From Leptidea sinapis (lineage: Eukaryota > Arthropoda > Insecta > Lepidoptera > Pieridae): a DNA stretch of 64,000 bases. This document shows, piece after piece, positions 46,276 to 56,717 of the stretch (its first letter is position 1; the number at the start of each line of letters is the position of its first letter). Both the position numbers and the translations under genes were made by a program. The notes beneath the pieces were generated by a model. It saw only the letters and a program-made list of their open reading frames with translations. It was not told where the DNA came from and made no database searches. Where the stretch lies: positions 3,472,001-3,536,000 of the forward strand of contig NC_066283.1 in the NCBI RefSeq assembly GCF_905404315.1, given 5' to 3'.

Positions 46276-46475
46276 CGGATCAACAACTATCGGAGTGGAT
46301 TTGTATACTGGATCAACATTTCGGTTGCGTTTCCTAAACTTCAACGGAGTAAATCGTTGATCCGGCCGGAACCACATTTGCATGAAAAATATTATATTGG
46401 ATCAACAAAAACCACCCGGATCAACATAGGTTTTCGGATCAACAAAGTGCTTGCGATATAGCACGCATGATCAAC
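46276..46475. repeat. Right cluster of CGGATCAAC motifs
   Basis: (C/T)GGATCAAC at 46276, 46309, 46398, 46417 and 46435, a variant ATGATCAAC at 46467, and one inverted GTTGATCCG at 46356: seven occurrences in 200 bp. Mostly opposite in orientation to the left cluster. Confidence 0.7.
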
Positions 46476-46504
46476 AATTGACGGATTGATATAACTATAT
46501 ATAT

Positions 46505-46785
46505 ATCCATATATTTACTACATGTATATGAATATATATACGGTACATACACCAAAATAACATTTTTAACAATTTTTGTCTGGCTGTCTATCTATTTGTT
46601 CCGGCTAATCTCTGAAATGGCTGGACCGATTTTGAGGAGACTTTTATTGCCAGGTAGCTGATTTAATAAGGAGTAACTTAGGCTACGTCAATTTTAGAAA
46701 AATAAAGTAATGTTGCAGTGTCCAAGAGACGGTCGAACTCTAAAAATTATTTATATGGCAAAACAACGTTTACCGGGTCAGCTAG
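46505..46785 (+). mobile_element. Non-autonomous Helitron (family C)
   Basis: Contains TACTACATGTATATGAATAT and CCGGCTAATCTCTGAAATGG and ends AACGTTTACCGGGTCAGCTAG. Match to 10834-11117. Confidence 0.65.
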
Positions 46786-47012
46786 TTTGATATAAGATTG
46801 GAATGAATGGAATGAAGTATAATCCGACTAAGTTTGAAAGCAAACAGTTTCATAAACGTAGTGGATTTCGGCTATCTCCGTCCTTTTAAAGATTAAAGCC
46901 GTCATCTGTCAATCTGTCAATCACTGCACGTCTCATACAATCGAGTGAATCGCTTTTTTTAGAGAGAATTTCGCTAGGCTAGTATAAATAATTATCGAAG
47001 TACCAACCCTTA

Positions 47013-48311
47013 CGAAGGGCACACTGAATTGATCGGGAATAGAATTCTGATTGAGTTACAATAAAACCTTTTTTAGAATTTGAATACTGGCCTCTTAGAA
47101 TCTTAATGACATTCACAGAATTAAAAAAAAAAAACAAAAACTAAAAACTATGTTGGTTTAAAGTTGACAAGTCGTTAACAGAAATGGAGCTCACGCGTGA
47201 ACATTTCCGTGCCATAATTTATCACAATTTTCGTCGCGGCTTATCTCAAGATAAATGTCTCAGCGAACTTGTTTCGATTTATGATGGTGAAGCATCGAGT
47301 CAAACGACAATATACCGCTGGTATGCCGAGTTCCGACGCGGTCGTGTGTCGCTCAGCACTCTTTCTTCTGCAGGTAGACCAAGAACAGCGGTCACGCCTG
47401 AAAACATCGCAGCTGTTCGAACTATTATATTAGATGGCCGTCATGTGACATACGTAGACATGACATACATAGCAGATTCAGGCTGTTATCAGAATCGGAA
47501 TGAGTGCAAATCAGTCGATATTACATAACGAGCTGTGTGTAAGAAAGCTAGTTTCCCGCTGGGTTGCCCACAATTTGTCCAAAGAGCAAAAGGCGGCTGC
47601 TGTAGATTGGTGCCGGAATACTCTGCAACACTTCAACGGAGGGAAGTCAAACGCCGTTTATAATAATCGTCGCAGGTAACGAATCATGGATTTATTCATA
47701 CGAACCTGAAAGAAAACATCAGTCAGCAGTTTGGGTCTTCGAAGACGAGGTCAAACCAACGAAAGTGGTTCGCTCCCGCAGCGTGTCAAAGAAAATGGTC
47801 GCTACGTTTGTCTCCAAAAAGGGGCATGTTGATACAATTCCTTTACAGGAACGCAGAACGGCTACCGCTGACTGGTATATCACGGTTTGTTTGCCACAAA
47901 TGATAGCTGAACTCCGAAACAAAACCCGAAATGTCGCATCATCTTACATCACGATAATGCGAGTATGGCTCGGAAGACAAATGATTTTTTGAAGCAGGAA
48001 AACGTTGAGCTGATAGGCCATCCTCCGTACAGTCCTGACCTGAGCCCAACGGATTTCTTTACATTCCCTAGAATGAAAGATTTATAACGCGGTCATCGGT
48101 TTGAAGACCCCGAAGCAGCTGTGGAAGCGTACAAATCAGCCATTATGTCTACATTAACTTCAAACTTGAATTACTGTTTTAATGATTGGTTTGCACGAAT
48201 GGAAAAGTGAATTAAGTTGAACGGAGAATACTTCGAAAAACAATAAAATACAATTTAGCTATACCGTGCATGTGGTTTTTCTTATTCCCGATTATTTCAG
48301 TGTGCCCCTCG
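47013..48311 (+). mobile_element. mariner-family transposon
   Basis: Ends CGAAGGGCACACTGAA and, inverted, CGAGGGGCACACTGAA, with similarity continuing into ATCGGGAATA. TA flanks both ends (47011-47012 and 48312-48313). 1299 bp, the usual mariner length. Confidence 0.92.
47184..48210 (+). pseudogene. mariner transposase, inactive
   Basis: The first frame (47184-47528) has the two-HTH DNA-binding region: FRAIIYHNFRRGLSQDKCL, TTIYRWYAEFRRGR and SAGRPRTAVTPENIAAVR. A frameshift near 47475 follows. A second frame from about 47667 reads IVAGNESWIYSYEPERK, where mariner normally has Asp in GDESW, so the first catalytic residue is Asn here. Another frameshift near 47930 precedes HHDNASMARKTNDF and PPYSPDLSPTDFF. 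Spacing between the last two Asp is 32 rather than 34 because of a small deletion. A TAA follows MKDL. Inactivated several times over. Confidence 0.88.
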
Positions 48312-48313
48312 TA

Positions 48314-48856
48314 TTACAAATAAAACAATAACAAAATAGAATTGTCAATAGACACAGGTAAAAGCTGAGCGCTCTTGTCATTTGAATAAATTAAATAATC
48401 ATAGAGAAAAATTCGTCTGAAACAATCCTCAATGTTATTTCAAGTTACATTTCTTCACAATTTTCCTTACCCTGTAAAAATCTTAATAGAATTTAGAAAC
48501 TTCATATGACTTTCAAAATTCCCAAAGAAATCAATCTTAATCCAACGTGATAAAGCTCAAAACCTCGCAGGAGACAATGTTGTCCAAACACTGTTACGAT
48601 TCTGGCATTTTTATTAATTTTCTTTTTCTTTTTTACGGTCTCGTTAAAAAGTTCTGTTTATGTCTTCCTTTGATAAATAATTCATCGAGGGTGAATTACT
48701 GAGGAATTACATTCTCTTTGTTTTCTGTGATTTCGCTGTTTATAAATAATTAGTCGGCTGTTTACTCCCAACAAAATGTTTTACGGAAGCCTTTTTAAGA
48801 GAAAAATTCTTTTGTAATTATGTACAGTCGAATGATTAAGAGAATACATTTATTTA
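48314..48856. other. No recognisable feature
   Basis: AT-rich DNA; nothing recognised. Confidence 0.4.
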
Positions 48857-49310
48857 AGATAAGATAAACTTTATTTGCATTGAATAGGTTTCATTACAAG
48901 ATGGTATAGTACAAATGTTTACAGTTTGCTATTCAGCTCTATACAAAGCATGCAAATGTCAGAGGTTTTCAATTATATAAATAAGAAATTTAAATATCCA
49001 TGTGACAATTCAAGAATTCACTTACATTATAATAATTAATTACTATTATATTGTAATATTTATTGTATTATAAATTTAGGCTTAGCAACTAGATAATTAA
49101 ACATTTTTTATGACGCATAACACCAGAGTAAACCCGAAACGCAGTTTTCAGTTGTCAGGTCAATACGAAGGCACGTTCCCAGCAGGTTTGGTCTAAAATG
49201 TTTTTCACACAAGATTGGACAAAACTTTTTTGTAATTAAGTAATCAGGATGCACTAAATGCAAGCCATATTGCAAAATTACCAGCTCTATATTATTGCTT
49301 AAAAAATATA
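48857..49310 (-). repeat. Probable LINE 3' end, minus strand
   Basis: TAAGATAAGATAAACTTTATT, read on the complement, is a GCAAATAAAG poly(A) signal followed by TTATC repeats, as in a LINE tail. A minus-strand open run of about 55 codons (49275-49108) is not recognised. Confidence 0.4.
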
Positions 49311-50405
49311 TGCCAAATATTAAAATTTAATTAAAAAGACGTGTGGCACTCGGGGACTGCCGTGGTAAAGGCCTTGCATGCTTTGTTCAACCAATTTCTG
49401 CCGTGAAGCAGTAAAGTGTCCGTGAAATTTAAAATTAATTAAACTTATTACATTGCCAGATAGTCTTGAAAGTGTAAAGTAACAATAATTAAAGGCAAAG
49501 TATAAAGTAACAATAATTAAAGGCGAAATATAAAGTGACAATATAGTGCAAAGTGAAAAATAATTAACAAACAAGAAAGCAAAAGTGAAAAATAATCTAC
49601 AAAACTTGGTACTGACCAAAGCTCCTTGGAATAGATGTTTTCTTTTATTGTTTCTAAGTCTGAACTTTAAATTAAAAAATCGAAGCACAGTAGTGATCAT
49701 TTGTAGAAATAGAAGTGGAGAAGATTCCGCTGAAGAGTGAGGTGAATAGAAACAACAAGTGAACAAATTCGTGTGTGTGTGTATTAAGTGCACGAATCAT
49801 CACCATTCACAAACAACTAATCACTATATTATTTTATTAACTCATGTGACCATAATGCGTAACCATTGCTCATTGGCTTTAATATCCAACTAAAATGTGT
49901 GTTAAAATTTTGTGATGAAAAATTTATGCAATTAATTTGTGAAGGTAATTTTAAATTGGACAACTAAACAATCACTCACGTTTAATCTTAAGTAAGAACT
50001 AATACAGCCATACCTTGACATATTTCAACAAGAATTATAATTAGAGTTTAGCCGTGCGGTAAAATATTGGATGAACTCTGCGGCGACCCTGGTTCAAATC
50101 CAAAGAGAAAAATATTAGAAACTTTATTTTATTGTTCATTTTATTTTGTTATTAATTAAAACTCAAGTGTATATTTTCTTATTGGCTGTTTTTAGAAACT
50201 TATTTTCTAGGAGATACACAAATAAGATATTATACTCATATATTATTGGTCTAACAACAGACTATTACATTGACGACTGCAGTTCAGAGCTGTTATGATT
50301 AAGTGATTTTCCTTTTAATTTTTTTTTTGTATAATTCTATTTTTTGCGTGTTCTAATTTTATAAAACTTTGATTATTGTATTTCATAATAATATATTGTA
50401 AGAAA

Positions 50406-51905
50406 ATGATGACACGACGGGCCACTACAGAGGCACGTTATGAGCAGATAAATGATAGATACTTAGCAATACTAAAAGACCAAAAAACCACAGAGATACG
50501 ATATAGAGACTTGAATTCTAAATTATTATTAACTTTAAAAGAATTAAAAGAATATAAAACATTGAGTGAACAGTTAAAGAAAGAACAAGTAGATAATGAA
50601 TTGGAGGTATTATCCCACATTAAAAAAAATTCACTTCTAAAATCGGAGATGGCAGAAATTAGCTTAGAATTGGAAAACATGACCAATGAGCGTAATAAAC
50701 TAAAATCAGTAGTGTCTAGCTTTGACCAGTGCAGCGTTGAGTTTGAGACAATTCTCAAACACAATGTTGAACTGAAAAATAAGCTAAAAGAAGCATATAA
50801 TACAATAGATCAGTTAGAGCGCGAGAGTCAGGCCTCTAGGTCTGTACTCTCACAGTCACTATTTGAGGAACATAGAGGTAGCTCTCCTGATCTTGTAACT
50901 CTTTCTACCATCTCGACCTTAAACGAACATAATAATAAATCTATCCATCAGATTCCTTCCGCAAATTTATGTAGCTTGTGTAATTTAAGAGATCATAATA
51001 AAATGCAGAGTGAATCCATTATTCATGATCTACAAGTGGAAGTCCAGTCGTTAAAAGACTGTTTACTGTCAATGACAGAAAAATATGAGGATTCCCGACG
51101 ACAGATAGATGAATGTAGTGCGGTAATGGATGGTTTATTGACTGATTTAAAAGAAAATGAACAAAAATTATTATCTCTCATGAATTATTACAATGAATGT
51201 GATAATAATCGGATGGCAGTAAACCTTCCACGATCTGATACCTCTAAAGTAACTATACAGACCCAGACTGTGAAATTTAACAATGATCTCAAAGACAGTA
51301 GTAAGTCCATAATGTATAGTGATGAAATAGGTAAAAATATGGGCCGAATTTTACTACAAACTTGTGGTGAACGGGTTACAAATTATTGTTTGTCTGGTGC
51401 GAATTTTACTCAAATAATGGAAAAAATAGTCAATAGTAGTTACAGTCCCAACACTAAGTTAATAATTTTTATTGGGAGAAGAGGAAATGCTAATATGCAG
51501 ACATTAATTAAATATTTTAATAGTTTGACTAAATTACATGTAAAAAAAATTATCATATGTACATTTCCCTACAGCAATTTGTTGCCCGAGACAGAAAATA
51601 TGTGTAGATATAAACTTAATATGAAATTACATACATTGACATGCTATGAGGAAAAAATTGAATTATTAGACGTCAATATATTTAATAAATATTATGTTGT
51701 TAGTAAAAATTATTATTTGACTGATGGTACATACTACCTTCCTAGTTTTTACAAACGACAGATAGCCATTTCGCTATCCAATTATATTAGTATTACAGCC
51801 AAAAACTTGGCTAACCAAACTGCTTTTATTGAGCACTCTCCTGTGGCCAAAAACAAGACATTAGATATTATTCCATGTCATTTAAATTACATGCCAGGAC
51901 AATAG
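50406..51905 (+). CDS. LINE ORF1 protein, coiled coil plus SGNH-like domain
   Basis: RNA-binding/chaperone partner of LINE transposition by family precedent. 499 residues from the ATG at 50406; an upstream in-frame TTG at 50376 is not used as start because ATGATG fits better. Residues 5-160 and 195-265 are heptad-rich coiled coil (KELKEYKTLSEQLKKE). A CSLCNLRDHN motif at about 189-198 might bind zinc. Residues 305-470 resemble the SGNH/esterase-like domain of CR1-type ORF1s: YSDEIGKNMGRIL, LIIFIGRRGNAN and IIICTFPYS. The expected C-terminal Asp-His is not visible (LTDGTYYLPS), so hydrolase activity is doubtful. Overlaps ORF2 by 31 nt. Confidence 0.85.
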   Translation: MMTRRATTEARYEQINDRYLAILKDQKTTEIRYRDLNSKLLLTLKELKEYKTLSEQLKKEQVDNELEVLSHIKKNSLLKSEMAEISLELENMTNERNKLKSVVSSFDQCSVEFETILKHNVELKNKLKEAYNTIDQLERESQASRSVLSQSLFEEHRGSSPDLVTLSTISTLNEHNNKSIHQIPSANLCSLCNLRDHNKMQSESIIHDLQVEVQSLKDCLLSMTEKYEDSRRQIDECSAVMDGLLTDLKENEQKLLSLMNYYNECDNNRMAVNLPRSDTSKVTIQTQTVKFNNDLKDSSKSIMYSDEIGKNMGRILLQTCGERVTNYCLSGANFTQIMEKIVNSSYSPNTKLIIFIGRRGNANMQTLIKYFNSLTKLHVKKIIICTFPYSNLLPETENMCRYKLNMKLHTLTCYEEKIELLDVNIFNKYYVVSKNYYLTDGTYYLPSFYKRQIAISLSNYISITAKNLANQTAFIEHSPVAKNKTLDIIPCHLNYMPGQ

Positions 51906-54796
51906 AGGAAGTCTCTAGCATTGCGAAGCCAAAGAATAAACTGTCAATTAATAATAAAAATGTTAAATATATTAACTTGGTACATCAAAATATCCAAGGA
52001 ATTAAAAGCAAAATACTAGAACTGGAACTATTTTTGAACTCAAATAACATAGACATTATGTGCATTACTGAACATTTTCTAAAAAGTCATGAGGTCATGT
52101 TTAATCTTAGTAATCATCAAGTTGGTAGTTCTTTCTGCAGAGTGGGGGCCGAATGTGGTGGTTCATTAATATTAATTAATAAACAAATACACTCTAAGGA
52201 GCGCTTGGATATTGTTAATCTCTCTGTAGAAAGACACATTGAAATAGCCTGTGTAGAGTTGAAGCAGTTCATAGTTATATGCGTATATAGCCCGCCTTCT
52301 GCTTCATTTGACATTTTTCAAAAAATTATGGAAGAAATTTTACATAAAATATCAAATTCAAATAAAAATATTATAACATGTGGTGACTTTAATGTAAATA
52401 TATTAGAAAATAATTCAGATACTACCAAAATAATTAATTTATTTCAATCTTTTGGCTTGATGCCTCAATTTATGGAGCCTACTCGGATAACTGCCACTTC
52501 GGCCAAATGTATAGATAATATTTATGCAAATGCTAATATTATAAATAAGAAATTAATTTGTAACCTTCCGTCTGACCATCTCGGCCAATTTATAAAACTA
52601 AAAATTAAAACAAAAATCCCTTGTAAGCGAAAAATTACCTATGTACCTATGACCATGGATAGACTTGAAAAACTGAAATTGAATTTGTCATCTATACTAC
52701 CATTTCAATATGACACCAATAATCCAAATCAGATGTACGAAATATTTTTTAATAAATTTAGTAATGCATTCAATTCCATTTTTACAGCCAGGTCTATTAT
52801 GGTCACCGACACCATAAAGTTTTGTGACTGGGCTACAGCAGGCATATATAAAAGTAGACTAAAATTGTATGAACTTTATGGTGAAAAGCAGTATAATTTT
52901 AGTGAGGAGTTTAAAGAAAAAGTTAGAAATTATTCAAAAATTTTTAAAAATGTTTGTCTTGAAGCAAAATCGCGTTACCTAAGCTCAAAAATTAAAAATA
53001 GTCAAAATAAAATAAAATCCACTTGGAAAATTATTAATAATGAGACTGGAAGAGTCAAAATTAGTAATAAGAAATTTAATTTGAAAATTAACAATACAGC
53101 CATTCATCTGGATGAGGAAGTAGCTATAGCGTTTGAACATTTTTTTACAGACATTCCAATCTCTACTACATCATCTTTAAACTCCTCTCCCCTAATAGCA
53201 GAATCTCTATTAAAACAAAACGTGTCGGAGTGCAAATCTCAATTCAAATATAACTATATTAATAGTGATGATATCATTAGTGCTTTTAAACTTATTAATG
53301 TTAAGAAATCAACAGACCTCTGGGGCATTTCTATTACCGTTGTAAAACCAATAATTGATATGATTGCACCCGAACTTGCATTAATTTTCAATGAATGTAT
53401 CGACTGTGGTGTGTTCCCTGATTTAATGAAACACAGTAAAATAACTCCACTTTTCAAATCAGGTAGTTGTTCTGACCCTGGTAATTTTAGACCTATCTCT
53501 GTCTTACCAACATTTAGTAAAATTTTTGAAAAAATAATTTTAAATCAATTGTTAAGGCACTTTAATTCGCATAATTTATTGCATTGTAAACAGTTTGGTT
53601 TTACTAGGGGTAGTTCAACCATTGACGCTAGTGTCGAGTTGATATCACACATTTTTGATGCTTGGGAAGAATCTTACGATGCTCTGGGCGTTTTCTGTGA
53701 TTTGTCCAGGGCATTTGACTGTGTACACCATGACACATTGATCAGGAAACTACACCACTATGGTATTAGGGATGTTGCTTTGGATTTTCTCTCTTCCTAT
53801 TTGAGTGATAGAGTCCAAAAAGTCGACGTGAATGGAAAGCGTTCCCCAGGATCAGCAGCTAATTTAGGTGTGCCACAAGGCTCAATACTTGGACCATTTT
53901 TATTCTTAGTATACATAAATGATCTACCGCATTTTGTGAGGGACGATCATGAGGTTGTGTTATTTGCAGATGACACGTCACTTTTATTTAAACTTAAGCG
54001 ACAACAAAACGTTTTCGACGATGTAAACAATGCAATCTCGAAGGTAGTAAAGTGGTTTTATATTAATAATCTTCTACTTAATGAGAATAAAACAAAGTGT
54101 ATTAGATTTATACTACCAAATGTGAAACAAGTAAAAGCTAATATTATTATTAAAAACGAAGAAATAGCTCTCGTGGACAGCACTGTATTTCTAGGTATAA
54201 CCCTCGATAATAAGCTCCAGTGGGGCCCTCATATTAATACATTGTCGAAGAAGCTCAGTTCTGCAGCATACGCAGTTAAAAAGATCCGTCTCTATACAGA
54301 TGTAGCCACAGCTAGACTAGTCTATTTCAGCTACTTTCACAGCATTATGTCTTATGGTATACTGCTGTGGGGAAGTGCTGCAGATATTAACATCATCTTT
54401 GTGCTGCAGAAGAGGGCTGTACGTGCAATTTACAATATGGGTCCCAAAGAATCACTCCGTGAAAAATTTAAAGAGATAAGTATAATGACCGTCACTTGTC
54501 AATATATTTATGAAAATCTGATGTATGTGCACAGGAATATTAACTTGTTTAAGAAAAATAGCGATTGTCATAAGTTTAATACTAGGAATAAAGATAAGCT
54601 TGCTGTTACCACTACCAGGCTCCATAAAGTTGATAAATCATTTAAAGGGCAATGTATACGCTGCTATAACAAACTCCCAAGTGATATGCTTAATCTGACA
54701 ATAAACAAATTTAAAAATTCAATTAAAGGGAAACTTTATAAAAAAGCTTACTATAAAATATCGGATTACTTAGATGATAAAAATGCTTGGGAATGA
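51875..54796 (+). CDS. LINE ORF2, endonuclease and reverse transcriptase
   Basis: Nicks target DNA and reverse-transcribes the element in place. 973 residues from ATG 51875, in the -1 frame relative to ORF1. Residues 30-240 form the APE endonuclease: HQNIQG (N39), CITEH (E66), VYSPPS, GDFNVN (D171, N173), IDN (D214) and SDH (233-235). RT spans about 480-760: DPGNFRPISVLPTFSKIFEKI, FCDLSRAFDCVHH (D615), LGVPQGSILGPFLF and LFADDTSLLF (D699, D700). The C-terminal part has SYGILLWGSA and NTRNKDK and ends DDKNAWE. All catalytic residues I can locate are present, with no stop or frameshift. The overlap with ORF1 suggests coupled re-initiation for translation (inference). Confidence 0.93.
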   Translation: MSFKLHARTIEEVSSIAKPKNKLSINNKNVKYINLVHQNIQGIKSKILELELFLNSNNIDIMCITEHFLKSHEVMFNLSNHQVGSSFCRVGAECGGSLILINKQIHSKERLDIVNLSVERHIEIACVELKQFIVICVYSPPSASFDIFQKIMEEILHKISNSNKNIITCGDFNVNILENNSDTTKIINLFQSFGLMPQFMEPTRITATSAKCIDNIYANANIINKKLICNLPSDHLGQFIKLKIKTKIPCKRKITYVPMTMDRLEKLKLNLSSILPFQYDTNNPNQMYEIFFNKFSNAFNSIFTARSIMVTDTIKFCDWATAGIYKSRLKLYELYGEKQYNFSEEFKEKVRNYSKIFKNVCLEAKSRYLSSKIKNSQNKIKSTWKIINNETGRVKISNKKFNLKINNTAIHLDEEVAIAFEHFFTDIPISTTSSLNSSPLIAESLLKQNVSECKSQFKYNYINSDDIISAFKLINVKKSTDLWGISITVVKPIIDMIAPELALIFNECIDCGVFPDLMKHSKITPLFKSGSCSDPGNFRPISVLPTFSKIFEKIILNQLLRHFNSHNLLHCKQFGFTRGSSTIDASVELISHIFDAWEESYDALGVFCDLSRAFDCVHHDTLIRKLHHYGIRDVALDFLSSYLSDRVQKVDVNGKRSPGSAANLGVPQGSILGPFLFLVYINDLPHFVRDDHEVVLFADDTSLLFKLKRQQNVFDDVNNAISKVVKWFYINNLLLNENKTKCIRFILPNVKQVKANIIIKNEEIALVDSTVFLGITLDNKLQWGPHINTLSKKLSSAAYAVKKIRLYTDVATARLVYFSYFHSIMSYGILLWGSAADINIIFVLQKRAVRAIYNMGPKESLREKFKEISIMTVTCQYIYENLMYVHRNINLFKKNSDCHKFNTRNKDKLAVTTTRLHKVDKSFKGQCIRCYNKLPSDMLNLTINKFKNSIKGKLYKKAYYKISDYLDDKNAWE

Positions 54797-54981
54797 ACAT
54801 GCTCTAACTCTGTCTTAATAAAACAAAATATATATTATAATTTTCTAGAGTATAAGTATATGTATTATTTTTACAAACTACATTATGTAGCTCTTATTAT
54901 TATAAGAAACCTTAAATTGACGATTCAAAATGATCAAATATGATCTCAATGAATAAAGATATTTTGACTTTGACTTTGACA

Positions 54982-55263
54982 AAGCTATTGCATAGCACTT
55001 TTTATCAACTTATGCAATTATAATTATTTATTTATTTTATTTATACAGTATATTTCGTATTAAAAAATCAAGATGTACCTACCCCAGGTTTGAACCTGGG
55101 ACCTTCTGCACAAAAAGCATACCTGATCACTGCTGTTCCACGGCAACTGTAATTACTGTGCCGAAATATCTATATACATCTAGTAAGTAAGTTATTTTCG
55201 TTACGGAATTTCTGGATTCGGTCTCCACGCTCAAGGCCCGCGATAGAAGCTATGCAATAGCTT
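54982..55263. repeat. Inverted-repeat element with tRNA-like segment
   Basis: AAGCTATTGCATAGC (54982-54996) is perfectly inverted at 55249-55263 and continues weakly inward (TTTTATC/TTCTATC). The minus strand at 55078-55142 has GGTTCAAACCTGG and an A-box-like upstream segment. It adjoins the LINE tail exactly. Confidence 0.5.
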
Positions 55264-55378
55264 AAAACAAAATAAATTTAAAAAATCTATTATTCCCTGT
55301 TCTATAAATAACATAATTAAATTAGGTAAATTAAATTTAAAACTTATTATTATTGTGATTAACCGTAACCTAACTTAA

Positions 55379-55814
55379 GGCGACACTAAATGCCAGCGAC
55401 CTTGAGCGATATGAGTTCACGGCTGCCGGCCCGCCATCTATGTAACAAAGCCAATATTTTCAAAATTCTTGCGTGGAAAACAGTTTATATGCTTACAATC
55501 TTCGTTATTCAGTACTAATCTGAATAAATGAACCTACACAAAAAAGTACAAGCTATAAGAATAACTTTTATGAGAGAAGTACCAAAAAAATGCGTCACGC
55601 CATGCCAAAAAACTTGTTTAACTTCTAAGAAAAGTGGTAGTTCAAAAAGGCTCGGCAGTGTTAACTATAACCAACAGCAAGCATTAGCAACCTACAAATA
55701 AGACTTAAGGATATGTGTAACAGGATTAAGTAGTGTTCATAGCTCGAAATGCTTTACTTTCACCACAAAACTTGTCTAACACCATGTTTGCGTGTTTTCT
55801 GCTTACTCTTCGCT
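55379..55814 (+). mobile_element. TTAA-flanked MITE
   Basis: TTAA at 55375-55378 and 55815-55818. Ends GGCGACAC and CTCTTCGC. TTAA targets suggest piggyBac-like mobilisation. Related copies at 22393 and 57660. Confidence 0.75.
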
Positions 55815-55818
55815 TTAA

Positions 55819-56289
55819 GCCTTACGGTAAAGGGTAACCTGATGATATTATAATGGTGCGTACAGACTGGTGAAATGTAACATGAAATGTATCTTGCAAT
55901 GAGAGAATTCGCCGTACACATTGTTGTAATGTATCATAAAAAGTAACACACTTTGTAACAATTTCTCATAGTTTTGACATTACTAATAATTATGTAACAT
56001 CCTTGATTGTTAATGAACTAGTCTTCGTCTCTGGAAGCTCTCTTTTGAACTAGTTCACGAACTACACAAGACTATTTTACACCACAAGACTATTAACTAC
56101 ACCAGTTTGTACGCACCTGGAACACGCTGGAAAAGACTGGCTAATATAGGGCGAAGAAGAAGTATGGAAGTTCACCCAAAGACAGGCCCATACTACTAAT
56201 TAAAACATTCATTATTAAGAAAAAGACAAAAACATACTAACAGAAAACCTTTTCTCTTTGTTTAATTAATATCATATTAGTGGTTTTAA
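55819..56289. other. No recognisable feature
   Basis: Nothing recognised. Confidence 0.4.
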
Positions 56290-56440
56290 TAACCGTTCGA
56301 ATCCTGGTAGTTGCCCGGTTGTTGATGATTATGTATGTTTGTTTCCGAGTCATAGATGTTTATTTTTTATACCTATAGTACAGGCTATGCCTAGTTTGGG
56401 TCAAGATAATTTGTGTGAGAGTGTGTGAATAATGAAATAA
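56290..56440 (+). mobile_element. Shortened SINE
   Basis: CCGTTCGAATCCTGGTAG, TTTGTTTCCGAGTCATAG and GGCTATGCCTAGTTTGGG match the 40.7-kb SINE. Internally deleted. Confidence 0.65.
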
Positions 56441-56717
56441 ATGCCTATAGATAGATAAAAAAAAAATTACATTGCTGCTTATTGACCAAGAGTATTTTAA
56501 ACAACTGGAGTAAATGCGGCAATGTATAGACATAGCAGTCAAAGCTTCTTGTGGAGTAATTTGTGGTATGTTCCATATTTCAGCTTTGTTTTTATATGTC
56601 ATGATTTGTCTATATTTATAGAACATCATTAGGGACGAGATTAACATGATCATTAACCATTAATTGATTACCACAGCCCATACTCTATTGTGACGACTTT
56701 ATAAAGCGCCAAATTAA

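Larger units (their letters stand above)
49330..54981 (+). mobile_element. Full-length LINE with two intact ORFs
   Basis: An APE-type non-LTR retrotransposon of the Jockey/CR1 group; clade not settled. The 5' UTR probably begins near ACGTGTGGCACTCGG at 49340 and includes 2.7 copies of a ~28-bp repeat (49472-49545). ORF1 and ORF2 overlap. The 3' UTR ends AATGAATAAAGATATTTTGAC with (TTTGAC)n. No target duplication was found, so the 5' limit is approximate. Its open frames contrast with every other LINE here. Confidence 0.82.

Noticed and set aside
49320..49793. 157-codon minus-strand open frame
   Set aside because: Antisense to the LINE 5' region, low complexity, no domain.
55078..55142. A possible functional tRNA on the minus strand
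   Set aside because: B-box-like sequence is present but acceptor and D arms do not pair; more likely a SINE head.
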